DNA of 64,000 nt from Phocaeicola massiliensis B84634 = Timone 84634 = DSM 17679 = JCM 13223 (GCF_000382445.1 NZ_KB905473.1:1-64000); one strand, 5' to 3'. Positions 8,084 to 18,003 are shown, counted from the stretch's first letter. Notes: generated by a model from the letters alone, not told the origin. Translations and numbers: made by a program.

Positions 8084-9112
8084 ATGGAAGAGAATTTTGA
8101 TATACGTGAGCATCAGCTCACAAGCAGAGAACGTGACTTTGAGAATGCCTTACGCCCATTAAATTTTTCTGACTTTAGTGGGCAAGATAAGGTAGTGGAT
8201 AATTTACGTATATTTGTCAAAGCTGCTCGCTTGCGGGCCGAGGCGCTCGACCATGTTTTATTGCATGGGCCTCCGGGGTTAGGAAAGACAACATTAAGCA
8301 ACATCATTGCCAATGAACTGGGAGTCGGTTTTAAGGTTACTTCCGGGCCGGTACTCGATAAACCCGGTGACTTGGCGGGAGTCCTGACCAGTTTGGAACC
8401 AAACGATGTCCTGTTTATTGATGAGATTCATCGGCTCAGTCCGGTGGTGGAAGAATATCTTTATTCGGCCATGGAGGATTATCGGATTGACATAATGATA
8501 GACAAGGGACCGTCTGCTCGAAGCATTCAGTTAGACTTGAATCCTTTTACTTTGGTGGGGGCGACTACCCGTAGCGGATTGCTTACGGCGCCTCTTCGTG
8601 CACGTTTCGGCATTAACCTGCATTTGGAATATTACGATGATGATGTGTTGACTGCTATTATCCGCCGTTCGGCAAAGATATTGAATGTGCCTTGCGATGT
8701 ACAGGCGGCGGGTGAGATTGCTTCGCGCAGTCGTGGAACTCCACGTATTGCCAACGCACTTCTTCGGCGTGTGAGGGATTTTGCGCAAGTCAAAGGTTCC
8801 GGCAGGATTGATGTGGAGATAGCTCGGTTTGCGTTGGAGGCCTTGAACATAGACCGCTATGGTCTTGATGAGATAGATAACAAGATTTTGTGTACTATTA
8901 TCGATAAATTCAAAGGAGGACCGGTGGGTTTGACCACCATTGCTACTGCTTTGGGAGAAGACCCCGGTACCATTGAGGAAGTTTATGAACCTTTCCTGAT
9001 AAAGGAAGGTTTCTTGAAACGTACTCCTCGCGGACGAGAAGTGACAGAACTCGCTTACATCCATCTGGGACGGAGTATCTATAATAGTCAGAAGACATTA
9101 TTTGATGATTAA
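8084..9112 (+). CDS. ruvB: Holliday junction branch migration ATPase RuvB
   Basis: 342 aa, normal RuvB length. Walker A is GPPGLGKT (residues 62-69), Walker B is LFIDEIH (110-116) and sensor 1 is GATTRSG (159-165); the C-terminal winged helix ends with the usual PRGR...A..H sequence. RuvB hexamers pump DNA through RuvA-bound Holliday junctions during recombinational repair. I chose ATG 8084 ([10 protein letters not shown]) because the longer frame from TTG 8057 would begin inside the TACCTTTG -7 box at 8060-8067. It leads a tight + strand cluster, with the next start two bases after its stop. Confidence 0.97.
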   Translation: MEENFDIREHQLTSRERDFENALRPLNFSDFSGQDKVVDNLRIFVKAARLRAEALDHVLLHGPPGLGKTTLSNIIANELGVGFKVTSGPVLDKPGDLAGVLTSLEPNDVLFIDEIHRLSPVVEEYLYSAMEDYRIDIMIDKGPSARSIQLDLNPFTLVGATTRSGLLTAPLRARFGINLHLEYYDDDVLTAIIRRSAKILNVPCDVQAAGEIASRSRGTPRIANALLRRVRDFAQVKGSGRIDVEIARFALEALNIDRYGLDEIDNKILCTIIDKFKGGPVGLTTIATALGEDPGTIEEVYEPFLIKEGFLKRTPRGREVTELAYIHLGRSIYNSQKTLFDD

Positions 9113-9114
9113 AT

Positions 9115-10557
9115 ATGGCCGGATTAAAATCATTAGCCAAAGACACTGCAATATATGGACTAAGCAGCATTGTGGGGCGTTTCCTGAATTATTTGCTGGT
9201 GCCCATTTATGCAGCAGCTATGTCTGCGGCTTCGGGAGGTTATGGGGTGGTGACCGAAGTTTATGCTTGGACTGCGCTGCTGATGGTCATTCTGACCTAT
9301 GGCATGGAAACTACTTTTTTCCGTTTTGTCAATAAGGAGACGGAAAACTCTGAGCGTGTGTATTCCACTGTTCTGTTTATGGTGGGAAGTACTTCTTTGG
9401 TTTTTGCCGCTTTGTGTATGCTGTTTCTTCATCCGGTTGCCGGCATGATGGGCTATGACGACCATCCTTGGTATATCGGCATGATGGCACTGGTAATTGC
9501 GATGGATGCGTTTCAGTGCATTCCGTTTGCTTATCTGCGTTATAAGAAACGTCCGATACGTTTTGCCGCTCTGAAACTTCTTTTCATTCTGCTCAATATC
9601 ACTCTGAATTTAGTTTATTACGTAGTGATGAAGGGTAGTGATGTTTTTTATGCCTTTTTCTTTAATTTGATTTGCACCTCGGTCATCATGGTACTGATGG
9701 TTCCTTATCTCAAATTTAACGGAGGTTTTGACAAGCCATTGGCGAAGCGAATGCTGATATATTCCTATCCTATTCTGATATTGGGAGTGGCAGGTATCTT
9801 GAACCAAGTGGCAGATAAGATTATTTTTCGTCATATATATCCCGATAAGGTGGAGGCCAAGACGCAACTTGCCATCTATGGCGCTTGCAGCAAGATTGCC
9901 ATGATTATGGCAATGCTCACTCAGGCATTCCGTTATGCTTATGAACCTTTTGTGTTTGGAAAGAGCCGGGACAAGGATAGCAAGATTATTTATGCACAGG
10001 CGATGAAGTACTTCATTATTTTCACATTATTGGCTTTTTTGGCTGTTATGTTTTATTTGGATATATTGAAATACATTCTTGCTCCCGACTATTGGATAGG
10101 ATTGCGGGTGGTACCTATTGTGATGGCGGCTGAAATTTTTATGGGTATTTTCTTTAATCTTTCATTTTGGTACAAACTGATTGACGAGACCAAGTGGGGG
10201 GCCTATTTTTCATTTGCCGGTTGCATCGTTTTAATCTTGATTAATGTGATTTTTGTTCCCTTGTACAGTTATATGGCATGTGCCTGGGCGGGATTTGCCG
10301 GATATGCGGTAGCTATGTTGCTCTCTTACTTTGTGGGGCAGAAGAAGTACCCCATTCATTATGATTTGAAAGCGATAGGTAAATATGTTGCATTGGCACT
10401 TGTATTGTTTGGTATATCGGAATACCTTCCTTTTCAGAACATTTTTTTGTTACTGTCTGTTCGTACGGTGTTGCTGATGCTCTTTGTGGCATACATCATA
10501 AAGGTAGATTTTCCATTGCATCAGATTCCTGTTATTAATCGGTTTATAAAGAAATAA
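9115..10557 (+). CDS. Polysaccharide/lipid-linked sugar flippase (MATE/Wzx-like)
   Basis: 480 aa with about 12-14 hydrophobic segments spread along its length. The amphipathic start GLKSLAKDTAIYGLSSIVGRFLNYLLVP is typical of Wzx/RfbX-type oligosaccharide exporters (MOP superfamily), which flip lipid-linked sugars across the inner membrane. It starts two bases after ruvB and ends two bases before the DUF389 gene, so all three are surely cotranscribed. No glycosyltransferases are nearby, which suggests a housekeeping exporter rather than part of a capsule locus. Confidence 0.85.
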   Translation: MAGLKSLAKDTAIYGLSSIVGRFLNYLLVPIYAAAMSAASGGYGVVTEVYAWTALLMVILTYGMETTFFRFVNKETENSERVYSTVLFMVGSTSLVFAALCMLFLHPVAGMMGYDDHPWYIGMMALVIAMDAFQCIPFAYLRYKKRPIRFAALKLLFILLNITLNLVYYVVMKGSDVFYAFFFNLICTSVIMVLMVPYLKFNGGFDKPLAKRMLIYSYPILILGVAGILNQVADKIIFRHIYPDKVEAKTQLAIYGACSKIAMIMAMLTQAFRYAYEPFVFGKSRDKDSKIIYAQAMKYFIIFTLLAFLAVMFYLDILKYILAPDYWIGLRVVPIVMAAEIFMGIFFNLSFWYKLIDETKWGAYFSFAGCIVLILINVIFVPLYSYMACAWAGFAGYAVAMLLSYFVGQKKYPIHYDLKAIGKYVALALVLFGISEYLPFQNIFLLLSVRTVLLMLFVAYIIKVDFPLHQIPVINRFIKK

Positions 10558-10559
10558 TT

Positions 10560-11936
10560 ATGGCTGACATTAAAGGTAAGTTAAAAAACGATTTGAAGAA
10601 TATGCCTTATATCAGGCAGTTCCTTCATGAATATTTTGATTTGGGCAAAGATAAGGATAATGAAGCTGTGACTGTCGAGTCTATCCGTAATGGAGTGGAG
10701 TTTAAAGGTACTAACCTTTGGATTCTGATATTTGCCATTTTTATTGCTTCTTTGGGGCTGAATGTCAATTCTACGGCGGTAATCATCGGCGCCATGTTGA
10801 TATCTCCTTTGATGGGTCCTATCATGGGAGTGGGATTGGCTATCGGGCAGAATGACTTTGAACTGCTGAAACGGTCGTTGAAGAGTTATCTGATAGCGAC
10901 TGTTTTCAGTGTTATTACTGCCACTTTATATTTCTCACTGACTCCCTTGGATGAAGTGCAATCGGAATTGCTGGCACGAACTTCGCCTACTATTTATGAT
11001 GTTTTGATAGCTTTATGTGGCGGTTTGGCAGGTATTATTGCGCTTTCCACCAAGGAAAAGGGCAATGTGATTCCGGGGGTAGCCATTGCCACTGCATTGA
11101 TGCCCCCCTTGTGTACCGCCGGCTTCGGGTTGGCAACGGGAAACCTGCTTTATTTCTTGGGCGCTTTCTATTTATATTTCATTAATTCGGTATTTATTAG
11201 TTTGGCAACTTTCATTGGAGTGCGCGTGATGCACTTCCAGCGGAAAGAGTTTGTGGACAAAGAGCGTGAGAAATTGGTTAAAAAGTACATTGTTATCATT
11301 ACTTTGGCTACCATGTGTCCGGCAATATATCTGACATATGGTATTGTGAAGAATACCATCTATACGGCATCTGCCAATAATTTCATCAGCGAAGAACTGA
11401 ATTTTCCCGATACACAGGTCATTGACCGTAAGATTTCGTATGAGAATAAGGAAATTCGTGTTGTGCTGATTGGTAATGAAGTTCCTGCAACAGAGATTGC
11501 TGCTGCTAAAGATAATTTGAAACATTATAATTTGGCCGGTACGAAATTGATTGTCATGCAGGGGATGAATAATGAGGCTATGGACATAGGAAGCTTGAAG
11601 GCCCAGGTCATGGAAGATTTCTATAAGAATAGTGAAAAGCGTTTGTTGGAGCAACAGAACAAGATACATGAGCTGGAAGAAGAATTGAAAGTTTATGCCG
11701 CTTATAATGCGGTAGACAAGAAAATCATTCCCGAACTGAAGGTGCTTTATCCGTCGGCCGAAACCATTGCAATGGCAAAAACAGTAGAACTTTCCGTTGA
11801 TTCGACACGCATGGATACATTAACTTTGGTTTTGATGAAATTTGCGAAGCACCCCAGCGAGAAGGAACAGGAAAAGATAACCGAATGGCTGAAAGCCCGT
11901 GTCGGAGCAAAGAAACTGAAATTAGTGGTGGAATAA
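10560..11936 (+). CDS. DUF389 / TIGR00341 family membrane protein
   Basis: 458 aa. After a charged N-terminus, hydrophobic segments lie at about 52-70, 72-96, 108-126, 146-162, 172-192, 195-222 and 243-262. The conserved core NSTAVIIGAMLISPLMGPI (69-87) and ATALMPPLCTAGFGLATG are the hallmarks of the DUF389 family, whose function is unknown. The C-terminal 190 residues are soluble, include a coiled-coil stretch (LLEQQNKIHELEEELK), and are specific to this longer subgroup. Spacing of two bases to the upstream flippase gene shows a common transcript. Confidence 0.9.
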   Translation: MADIKGKLKNDLKNMPYIRQFLHEYFDLGKDKDNEAVTVESIRNGVEFKGTNLWILIFAIFIASLGLNVNSTAVIIGAMLISPLMGPIMGVGLAIGQNDFELLKRSLKSYLIATVFSVITATLYFSLTPLDEVQSELLARTSPTIYDVLIALCGGLAGIIALSTKEKGNVIPGVAIATALMPPLCTAGFGLATGNLLYFLGAFYLYFINSVFISLATFIGVRVMHFQRKEFVDKEREKLVKKYIVIITLATMCPAIYLTYGIVKNTIYTASANNFISEELNFPDTQVIDRKISYENKEIRVVLIGNEVPATEIAAAKDNLKHYNLAGTKLIVMQGMNNEAMDIGSLKAQVMEDFYKNSEKRLLEQQNKIHELEEELKVYAAYNAVDKKIIPELKVLYPSAETIAMAKTVELSVDSTRMDTLTLVLMKFAKHPSEKEQEKITEWLKARVGAKKLKLVVE

Positions 11937-11966
11937 AGACAGGACACCAAGCAAAACACTCGTGCC

Positions 11967-14093
11967 ATGAAAAAAATATTGATGTTGCTCGTCTTCTTAC
12001 CTATATATATATGGGCTGATGAAGGTATGTGGTTGCCTTGCTGCCTGAGCAAGCAGACTAAACAAGTGATGAAAGATATGGGGTTGAATCTTACTCCCAG
12101 GCAATTATATAATCCCGGCGGTGCTGCACTTTCCAATGCTGTGGTCAGTTTTGGAGGTTTCTGTTCCGGAGTGGTTGTCTCTCCGGATGGTTTGGTGTTC
12201 ACCAATCATCATTGTGGTTTCGATGCTATCCGGCAGCATAGCACGGTGAAGCATGACTACCTGCGTAATGGTTTTGTGGCCGATTCGTTATCGGACGAAC
12301 TTCCCAATCCCGATTTATTTGTCAGTTTTCTTGTTCGTACCGAAGATGTGACAGAGCGCATTTTACAGGCCTTACCGCAAGATGTGACTGAAGATAATCG
12401 TTCTTTGATTGTAGACTCTCTTTCTACACTGATTGCTGACGAAGCAGTGAAGAATGACACTTTACTGCGGGCAGTTGTTTCGTCTTTCTATGCCGGCAAT
12501 GAATATTATCTGTCTGTGTATAAGGATTATTATGATGTTCGCTTAGTCTATGCTCCTCCCTCTTCGGTTGGCAAGTTTGGGGGAGATACCGATAACTGGG
12601 TTTGGCCGAGGCATACCGGAGACTTTTCCGTTTTTCGTATCTATGCGGATACTCATAACGAACCGGCAGCTTATTCTAAAGATAATGTTCCTTATCATCC
12701 TGATTATTATGCTCCTATTTCCTTGGCAGGTTATAAGGAAGGTTCTTTTTGTATGACGATGGGTTATCCCGGGACTACCAGCCGTTATCTGTCTTCTTAT
12801 GGTGTGGAAGAACGTATGAATGCCGATAATATGGCAAGAATAGATGTTCGTGCTATCAAACAGGCTATTTGGAAAGATGCAATGGAGAAAAGTGATGCTG
12901 TTCGTATAAAATATGCTTCGAAGTATGCTCAAAGTGCCAACTATTGGAAGAATAGCATTGGTATGAATCAGTCTATTAAAAAGCTGAATATTATCGGGAA
13001 AAAACGTCGGTTGGAACATCAACTGACGGAATGGATTCATCGGAAGCCGGAAGAACGAAACAAGTATGCCGGGATATTGACGGAGTTGGAAGACAGTTAT
13101 CGCAATCGTTATAAGAATGCCCGTGCAATGGCTTATTTTGGTGAATGTTTTGCCAATGGTCCCGAGTTGGTTACTGCTGCATGGTCTGTCCTGAACTTTG
13201 ATTTTGAAGCGGAAAAATCGGTTTTGGAAGAGAGGGTTCGTCAATTGTTGGAACTTTATGCCAATATTGATTTGGACATTGATAAGAAAGTTTTTGTGGC
13301 TATGCTTAAAGAATATGCGGCAGTAGTAGAGCCGGAGAGCCTTTCGGAAACTTATGCTACTATAGAAAAGAAGTTCAAAGGTGATTATCAGGCGTATGTG
13401 GACGATTTATACAGCCACACAGAATTGGATACTCCCCGAGGATTTGAACGTGTAGTGAAAAAGGACAGTACTTATGTTCTTTTTGAAGACCCGGCTATTT
13501 CGTTTGTCATTGATATGTTGGTGAAATCTTACGAACTCAGTGCGGCTGCAGATGATGATAATATGAAAATAGAAAAGAATGAGCGTTTACTTAATGAGGC
13601 TGTGCGTGAGATGGAATCAGATAAGGATTTTTACCCGGATGCTAACTCTACCATGCGTTTCAGCTTCGGAATGATTGGCGGATACTCGCCAAAAGATGCA
13701 TTAGAATATACTTATTATACAACGATCAAGGGTATCTTCGATAAGATACGTGAATACAAAGGCGATAGCGATTTCGAAGTCATTCCCTCCGTCATTGATT
13801 TGCTGGAGAACAGAGACTTTGGTCGTTATGCGGCAGAAGATGGAAATATGAATGTTTGTTTTATTTCCGATAATGATATTACAGGAGGAAATTCCGGCAG
13901 CGGTATGTTTAATGGAAATGGAGAGCTGATAGGATTAGCTTTTGATGGGAATTGGGAAGCGATGAGCAGTGATATTATTTATGAACCCAATTTACAGCGT
14001 TGTATTGGGGTGGATATTCGCTATGTACTTTATATGATTGAGAAATATGGAAAGTCTACGCGTTTGATTAATGAATTGAAATTAGTGGAGTAA
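11967..14093 (+). CDS. S46 dipeptidyl-peptidase, DPP7-like
   Basis: 708 aa, the normal size of S46 peptidases, with a signal peptide (cleavage near WADEG, residue 17). The chymotrypsin-like triad can be read: His in TNHHCG (81-82), Asp in RHTGDFS (D219) and Ser in GGNSGS (S643). Residue 661, 18 after the catalytic serine, is glycine (FDG); in the characterised Porphyromonas enzymes Gly at this place goes with DPP7 (hydrophobic P1), and Arg with DPP11 (Asp/Glu P1). The enzyme should release dipeptides in the periplasm for uptake by this peptide-using anaerobe. It follows the DUF389 gene by 30 bp and is the last gene before a terminator. Confidence 0.93.
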   Translation: MKKILMLLVFLPIYIWADEGMWLPCCLSKQTKQVMKDMGLNLTPRQLYNPGGAALSNAVVSFGGFCSGVVVSPDGLVFTNHHCGFDAIRQHSTVKHDYLRNGFVADSLSDELPNPDLFVSFLVRTEDVTERILQALPQDVTEDNRSLIVDSLSTLIADEAVKNDTLLRAVVSSFYAGNEYYLSVYKDYYDVRLVYAPPSSVGKFGGDTDNWVWPRHTGDFSVFRIYADTHNEPAAYSKDNVPYHPDYYAPISLAGYKEGSFCMTMGYPGTTSRYLSSYGVEERMNADNMARIDVRAIKQAIWKDAMEKSDAVRIKYASKYAQSANYWKNSIGMNQSIKKLNIIGKKRRLEHQLTEWIHRKPEERNKYAGILTELEDSYRNRYKNARAMAYFGECFANGPELVTAAWSVLNFDFEAEKSVLEERVRQLLELYANIDLDIDKKVFVAMLKEYAAVVEPESLSETYATIEKKFKGDYQAYVDDLYSHTELDTPRGFERVVKKDSTYVLFEDPAISFVIDMLVKSYELSAAADDDNMKIEKNERLLNEAVREMESDKDFYPDANSTMRFSFGMIGGYSPKDALEYTYYTTIKGIFDKIREYKGDSDFEVIPSVIDLLENRDFGRYAAEDGNMNVCFISDNDITGGNSGSGMFNGNGELIGLAFDGNWEAMSSDIIYEPNLQRCIGVDIRYVLYMIEKYGKSTRLINELKLVE

Positions 14094-14125
14094 GCATTTT
14101 GGGGTGAGGAATGCTTATTGTTTTT
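14091..14125 (+). terminator. Rho-independent terminator after the S46 peptidase gene
   Basis: An 8-bp stem, TAAGCATT (14091-14098) with AATGCTTA (14110-14117), is followed by TTGTTTTT. The stem begins at the stop codon of the peptidase gene. Confidence 0.85.
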
Positions 14126-14148
14126 CCCGCATGTTTTGGTGATAAAAG

Positions 14149-14180
14149 AAGGGAGTACCATCAGTTTTTGACACTCCCTT
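14149..14180. terminator. Bidirectional terminator, mainly for the DEAD-box gene
   Basis: Stem AAGGGAGT (14149-14156) / ACTCCCTT (14173-14180), with a T-rich run on each side when read on the corresponding strand. It lies 20 bp beyond the stop of the - strand helicase gene. Confidence 0.8.
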
Positions 14181-14199
14181 TTTTCTCTTATAAACGGTT

Positions 14200-16131
14200 T
14201 TATTTTTGTTTTTTTCTGCGTGCCCAGCCTTCTTCGTTAAAGTCGGGTTCTTCCCCTTTCAGTTTGCTGCTTTTTTTCTTGCTGTTGTCGCTGTTGAAAA
14301 ACTGTTTCCAGTCATCTTGCTTCTTCGGACCGCGCTCTTCGGTATATCCGCGTTCGGCACGGCTAAGCTTTCTTTCTTTTGCTGCCTTGGGAGAAGCGGA
14401 CTTGGCGGTTTTCTCCTTAGTAGAAGCCGATTTTCGAGAACTGCTGTTTTTGCGTCCTCCGTTATCGCTTTTTCCACTGTTTTCACCTGCTACCTCCACT
14501 ACTACTTTGCGTCCGTTCAGGTTGACTTTATTAAGGGCGCTGATAACATCATTTGCCTGCTTCTCCGCCACTTCAAAGAAAGAGAAGTTTTGCATCAGGT
14601 CTATTCTTCCGATAGTGGTGCGCTGCTTCTTCATGTTGCGGTTAATCAGCTCAATAATTTGGTTGGCATAGAAGCCGTCTGTCTTGCCTAAATTCAGGAA
14701 AAGGCGTGTATATCCCTTTTCTGCTTTGCGTTCTGTCTTTTCGCGACTGCTGCCGTGCTCCTTGCGTTCTCTGGGTTCGCGTTCACCGCGGCGGTCGGTT
14801 ACGGTCGGCGTTTCAATTTCGGGTGCATTACTGTAATACTCTAAAAAGCGGTTGAATTCCATAGACACTACGCGCTTTATCAAATCTTCTTTCGAGAGCC
14901 ATTCCAGTTTGCGGTAAATACCCGGTAGGAAAGATTCGATTTCTTCCTCGTTTACTTTTACCTTTTCTATGTCATCAATCAGCTTGATGAGCTGCTGTTC
15001 ACAGATCTGCTTGCCGGTTGGCATTTCGCCCACAATGAACTTTTTGTTGATGATACGTTCTATTTCGCGCATCTTTCCCCTTTCGCGTAAGTTGATGATA
15101 GCGATAGAGATACCTGTCTTTCCGGCGCGTCCGGTACGTCCGCTTCGGTGGGTATAGCTTTCGGTATCATCGGGCAGACCGTAGTTGATGACGTGTGTCA
15201 GGTCATTTACGTCCAGTCCGCGGGCAGCCACATCGGTGGCAACCAGCAGTTGCAGGTGACGTTGACGGAATTTCTGCATCACCAGGTCGCGCTGTGCTTG
15301 GCTCAGCTCGCCGTGTAACGAGTCGGCATTATAACCGTCCTGTATCAATTTGTCGGCAATTTCCTGTGTCTCCTTGCGGGTACGGCAGAATATAATACCG
15401 TAAATTTGCGGATAATAATCGGCAATGCGTTTCAGCGCTGCATATTTATCTTTCGCGTGTACCACATATGCAATGTGGTTTACGTTTTTGCTTCCTTCAT
15501 TTTTGGTTCCGATGGTAATCTCTTTTGCATTACGTAAGTATTGTTTGGAGATGCGTGAGATTTCGGGACTCATGGTAGCCGAGAACATCAGTGTATTTCG
15601 GTCTTCGGGTACTTTTTCAAGAATAGAGTTGATGCTGTCGGTAAATCCCATGTTCAGCATTTCGTCTGCTTCGTCCATTACTACATTACCGATGGTATCT
15701 AGTTTGGCTACTTTTCGTTCCATCAGGTCAATAAGTCGTCCGGGAGTTGCGACAATAATGTGCACTCCGCTTTTGAGCATGCGTATTTGGCTTTCGATGG
15801 ATGAACCGCCGTATACGGGAAGGACTTTCAGTCCGTCAATATACTTGGAGTAATCATTCAGATCACCTGCGATTTGCAAGCACAGTTCGCGTGTGGGGCA
15901 AAGAATTAACGCTTGCGGTACGCGGTTTTTTACATTAATTTTCTGGATTAGCGGCAGACCAAATGCGGCTGTTTTTCCAGTCCCTGTTTGTGCCAGGGCC
16001 ACTACATCGTTTCCTTCACCGAGTAAATACGGTATAACTTCTTCTTGTACAGGCATCGGGTTTTCATAACCCATTTCTTCTATTGCTTTCCTGATTTCGG
16101 GGGAAACGCCTAACTCTTCAAATGTCTTCAT
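14200..16131 (-). CDS. DEAD-box RNA helicase with RNA-binding domain (DeaD/CsdA-like)
   Basis: 643 aa. Motif I is AQTGTGKT (47-54), Ia PTRELCLQ (79-86), Ib ATPGR, II DEAD (153-156), III SAT (184-186), V ATDVAARGLDV and VI HRSGRTGRAG. After the helicase core (1-365) comes a linker, a DbpA-like RNA-binding fold (about 480-560) and a Lys/Arg/Ser-rich tail. Proteins of this layout unwind RNA during ribosome assembly, cold adaptation and mRNA decay. It stands alone on the - strand, with a terminator on its 3' side and a 115-bp gap to the next operon's terminator. Confidence 0.95.
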   Translation of the reverse strand: MKTFEELGVSPEIRKAIEEMGYENPMPVQEEVIPYLLGEGNDVVALAQTGTGKTAAFGLPLIQKINVKNRVPQALILCPTRELCLQIAGDLNDYSKYIDGLKVLPVYGGSSIESQIRMLKSGVHIIVATPGRLIDLMERKVAKLDTIGNVVMDEADEMLNMGFTDSINSILEKVPEDRNTLMFSATMSPEISRISKQYLRNAKEITIGTKNEGSKNVNHIAYVVHAKDKYAALKRIADYYPQIYGIIFCRTRKETQEIADKLIQDGYNADSLHGELSQAQRDLVMQKFRQRHLQLLVATDVAARGLDVNDLTHVINYGLPDDTESYTHRSGRTGRAGKTGISIAIINLRERGKMREIERIINKKFIVGEMPTGKQICEQQLIKLIDDIEKVKVNEEEIESFLPGIYRKLEWLSKEDLIKRVVSMEFNRFLEYYSNAPEIETPTVTDRRGEREPRERKEHGSSREKTERKAEKGYTRLFLNLGKTDGFYANQIIELINRNMKKQRTTIGRIDLMQNFSFFEVAEKQANDVISALNKVNLNGRKVVVEVAGENSGKSDNGGRKNSSSRKSASTKEKTAKSASPKAAKERKLSRAERGYTEERGPKKQDDWKQFFNSDNSKKKSSKLKGEEPDFNEEGWARRKKQK

Positions 16132-16257
16132 TTATTTCAAATATCTAATTCGTTACAAAGATACGGATAATCATGGGATTATATGGCATATATGAAATAT
16201 TTGTTTGATCGGACAGTACAATTTATAGAAAATTGACTAAAAGGTGCCGGAGAGAAT

Positions 16258-16288
16258 AATAAAGGATTGCTCAATGCAATCCTTTATT
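16258..16288 (-). terminator. Terminator of the seven-gene minus-strand operon
   Basis: A 13-bp perfect stem (AATAAAGGATTGC 16258-16270 / GCAATCCTTTATT 16276-16288) with a 5-nt loop lies 75 bp beyond the stop of the XRE gene. Confidence 0.85.
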
Positions 16289-16362
16289 CCTTCCCACTGT
16301 AAGAGTTATGAGGGGGCAGGTATGAGAGAATTTATGTTAGAGTGTCTGTGTTGCCTGTCAGG

Positions 16363-16575
16363 TTATTCATTCTCTTCACGATACTCCAGAATGTCTCCGG
16401 ACTGGCAGTCTAATTCTTTGCAGATAGCTTCCAGTGTGGAGAAGCGGATAGCTTTTGCTTTTCCGGTTTTCAGGATAGAGAGATTGGCCGGGGTGAGATC
16501 AATCTTCTCGGCCAGTTCTCCCAGCGAAATCTTTCGTTTCGCCATCATTACGTCTAAGTTTACTATTATCGGCAT
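16363..16575 (-). CDS. XRE/Cro-family small transcriptional regulator
   Basis: 70 aa, almost entirely a Cro/C1 helix-turn-helix: ISLGELAEKIDLTPANLSILKTGKAKAIRFSTLEAICKEL carries the typical A-x3-G-type turn and the recognition helix. Single-domain proteins of this type are regularly found next to DUF2975 membrane proteins in Firmicutes and Bacteroidetes, as here. It is the last gene of the operon, 14 bp after the small membrane protein gene. It might control its own operon; no operator could be assigned by eye. Confidence 0.9.
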   Translation of the reverse strand: MPIIVNLDVMMAKRKISLGELAEKIDLTPANLSILKTGKAKAIRFSTLEAICKELDCQSGDILEYREENE

Positions 16576-16589
16576 AGTTCAGGTTTTAA

Positions 16590-16826
16590 TTATTCGTTGT
16601 TTTTTCTTTTTAGCGAGTTCCACCACGAAGTATAGCGTTTGCTCAGTCTGTAATAGACATACATACAGAAGTATATCCATCCGATATTAAGAAAGGCTTT
16701 TGCTGTTTTGTGATCCAGCCATTGGCGTAACGTAAGTGTATAGATGAGTTGGACAACAAACAGTGTTATTATGAAACCGGCTATCAGGCAAACTATCGAA
16801 ATAGTTTTTTTATCTTTTTCTTTCAT
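16590..16826 (-). CDS. Small two-helix membrane protein
   Basis: 78 aa, with hydrophobic segments at about residues 9-30 and 44-60 and a basic C-terminus. No family is recognised. It is spaced 12 bp from the DUF2975 gene upstream and 14 bp from the XRE gene downstream, so it belongs to the same transcript and may be a partner of the DUF2975 proteins. That partnership is inferred from position only. Confidence 0.7.
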   Translation of the reverse strand: MKEKDKKTISIVCLIAGFIITLFVVQLIYTLTLRQWLDHKTAKAFLNIGWIYFCMYVYYRLSKRYTSWWNSLKRKNNE

Positions 16827-16838
16827 GGCGGTTGTTCC

Positions 16839-17330
16839 TTAAATGGTTAATTCTTGTTCCTCTTTCATGCGGATGCCTATCTGGAACAGATATCCGATAA
16901 AGATGATGAATACTCCAATAAGGATATATATCATATAGGTTTGTCTTGGGTTTGTTACAGGAGCGAACTCATTCAGGATAGCTTGCAGAATTCCGTTAAA
17001 CTCGATAATAAGACCGATATAATATATCAGATTGGCGTTGGCTCTTACAAATATCAGATTGCGCTTTACATTGCGGAGCATCAGATAGATAAAAACACTG
17101 CATACAGCCATGGATAATAAAGTGATACCTTGTGGAAATGCTTGCCAGATAAATTGTTCGGATGCCGCTGCTTTTCCGGCATCTATGGCAGCCCGATTGG
17201 TTCCCAATTCGAAACACAATATTGCGTTTTGAAAGATAGTGATGAATGTGCAACAGAAACAGATGATGGTGAGGCAAGTCATAATCAGTTTCATTTCTTT
17301 TAAAGAATGCTCTTTGCTCTTCTCTTTCAT
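16839..17330 (-). CDS. DUF2975 membrane protein
   Basis: 163 aa with four hydrophobic segments (about 14-35, 67-86, 98-115, 131-150). The C-terminus MKEEQELTI is the signature ending of DUF2975 proteins, which are usually encoded with an XRE regulator. Function unknown. It is a paralogue of the neighbouring 17344-17979 gene, sharing the four-helix plan and the same tail; the two may form a hetero-oligomer. Confidence 0.8.
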   Translation of the reverse strand: MKEKSKEHSLKEMKLIMTCLTIICFCCTFITIFQNAILCFELGTNRAAIDAGKAAASEQFIWQAFPQGITLLSMAVCSVFIYLMLRNVKRNLIFVRANANLIYYIGLIIEFNGILQAILNEFAPVTNPRQTYMIYILIGVFIIFIGYLFQIGIRMKEEQELTI

Positions 17331-17343
17331 AGTTGTTCTATAT

Positions 17344-17979
17344 TTAAATGGTGAGGTCTTGTTCTTCTTTCATTTTCAGTCCGATGGCAAATACTTCGGC
17401 AATGACGAATGCCAGTACGCCAAGCAAAAGACTGGAGTGTGAAAAGGGGTTGAGCCAGTTATAAGAATAACCGGGTATCTTCAATACTTGCGAAAGTTGC
17501 CAAGTGTGCATATAAGTGCTGGTCAAAGTGGCGGCGAAAGTAATCAGCAAAGAGGTGCCTAACTTGCGCAACAGTTTTACATTTGCCCAGCAGAAGATGT
17601 CCGAGCGGTTGATATTGCGAATGAACTTGATGAATTGCAGGACAGCTTTGATGCCGAAAATGATGAGGATGAAACTAAGAAGGGTGTTGATAAGGGCCAA
17701 CCAGCCGGGTGCATCGGTGTCGACAGTCACCATGGATTGTATCTGCCATATCGGTACATTCTTTCCGGTCATCTCATTGTATATAGAGTCAGAAGTGCTA
17801 CTCAGATTGTCCGGGAGCAACATCAGCGGATGGAGGTTATTTATTTCTCCTGCCTTATTTTCCATACCGGCTTTCCCACCTTCGATGGCTCCCCATACCA
17901 TGGAATAGATATTCTCGGACAAGGAGAGTAATAAGACGGCAAATATCATGGCACAAAGCAGATTCAGTTTCTTTTTCAT
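17344..17979 (-). CDS. DUF2975 membrane protein (longer paralogue)
   Basis: 211 aa. A first hydrophobic segment (6-27) is followed by a periplasmic-looking loop of about 60 residues, then three further membrane segments and the tail MKEEQDLTI typical of DUF2975. It differs from its neighbour mainly in the longer first loop. Spacing of 24 bp from the CPBP gene and 13 bp to the second DUF2975 gene places it in the same operon. Function unknown; paired DUF2975 genes suggest a local duplication. Confidence 0.8.
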   Translation of the reverse strand: MKKKLNLLCAMIFAVLLLSLSENIYSMVWGAIEGGKAGMENKAGEINNLHPLMLLPDNLSSTSDSIYNEMTGKNVPIWQIQSMVTVDTDAPGWLALINTLLSFILIIFGIKAVLQFIKFIRNINRSDIFCWANVKLLRKLGTSLLITFAATLTSTYMHTWQLSQVLKIPGYSYNWLNPFSHSSLLLGVLAFVIAEVFAIGLKMKEEQDLTI

Positions 17980-18003
17980 CGTTATATTTTATTATTGGAT
18001 TAA

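Noticed and set aside
8531-9064. 177-aa - strand ORF opposite ruvB
   Set aside because: Fully inside ruvB on the other strand; the amino-acid composition is that of an antisense shadow.
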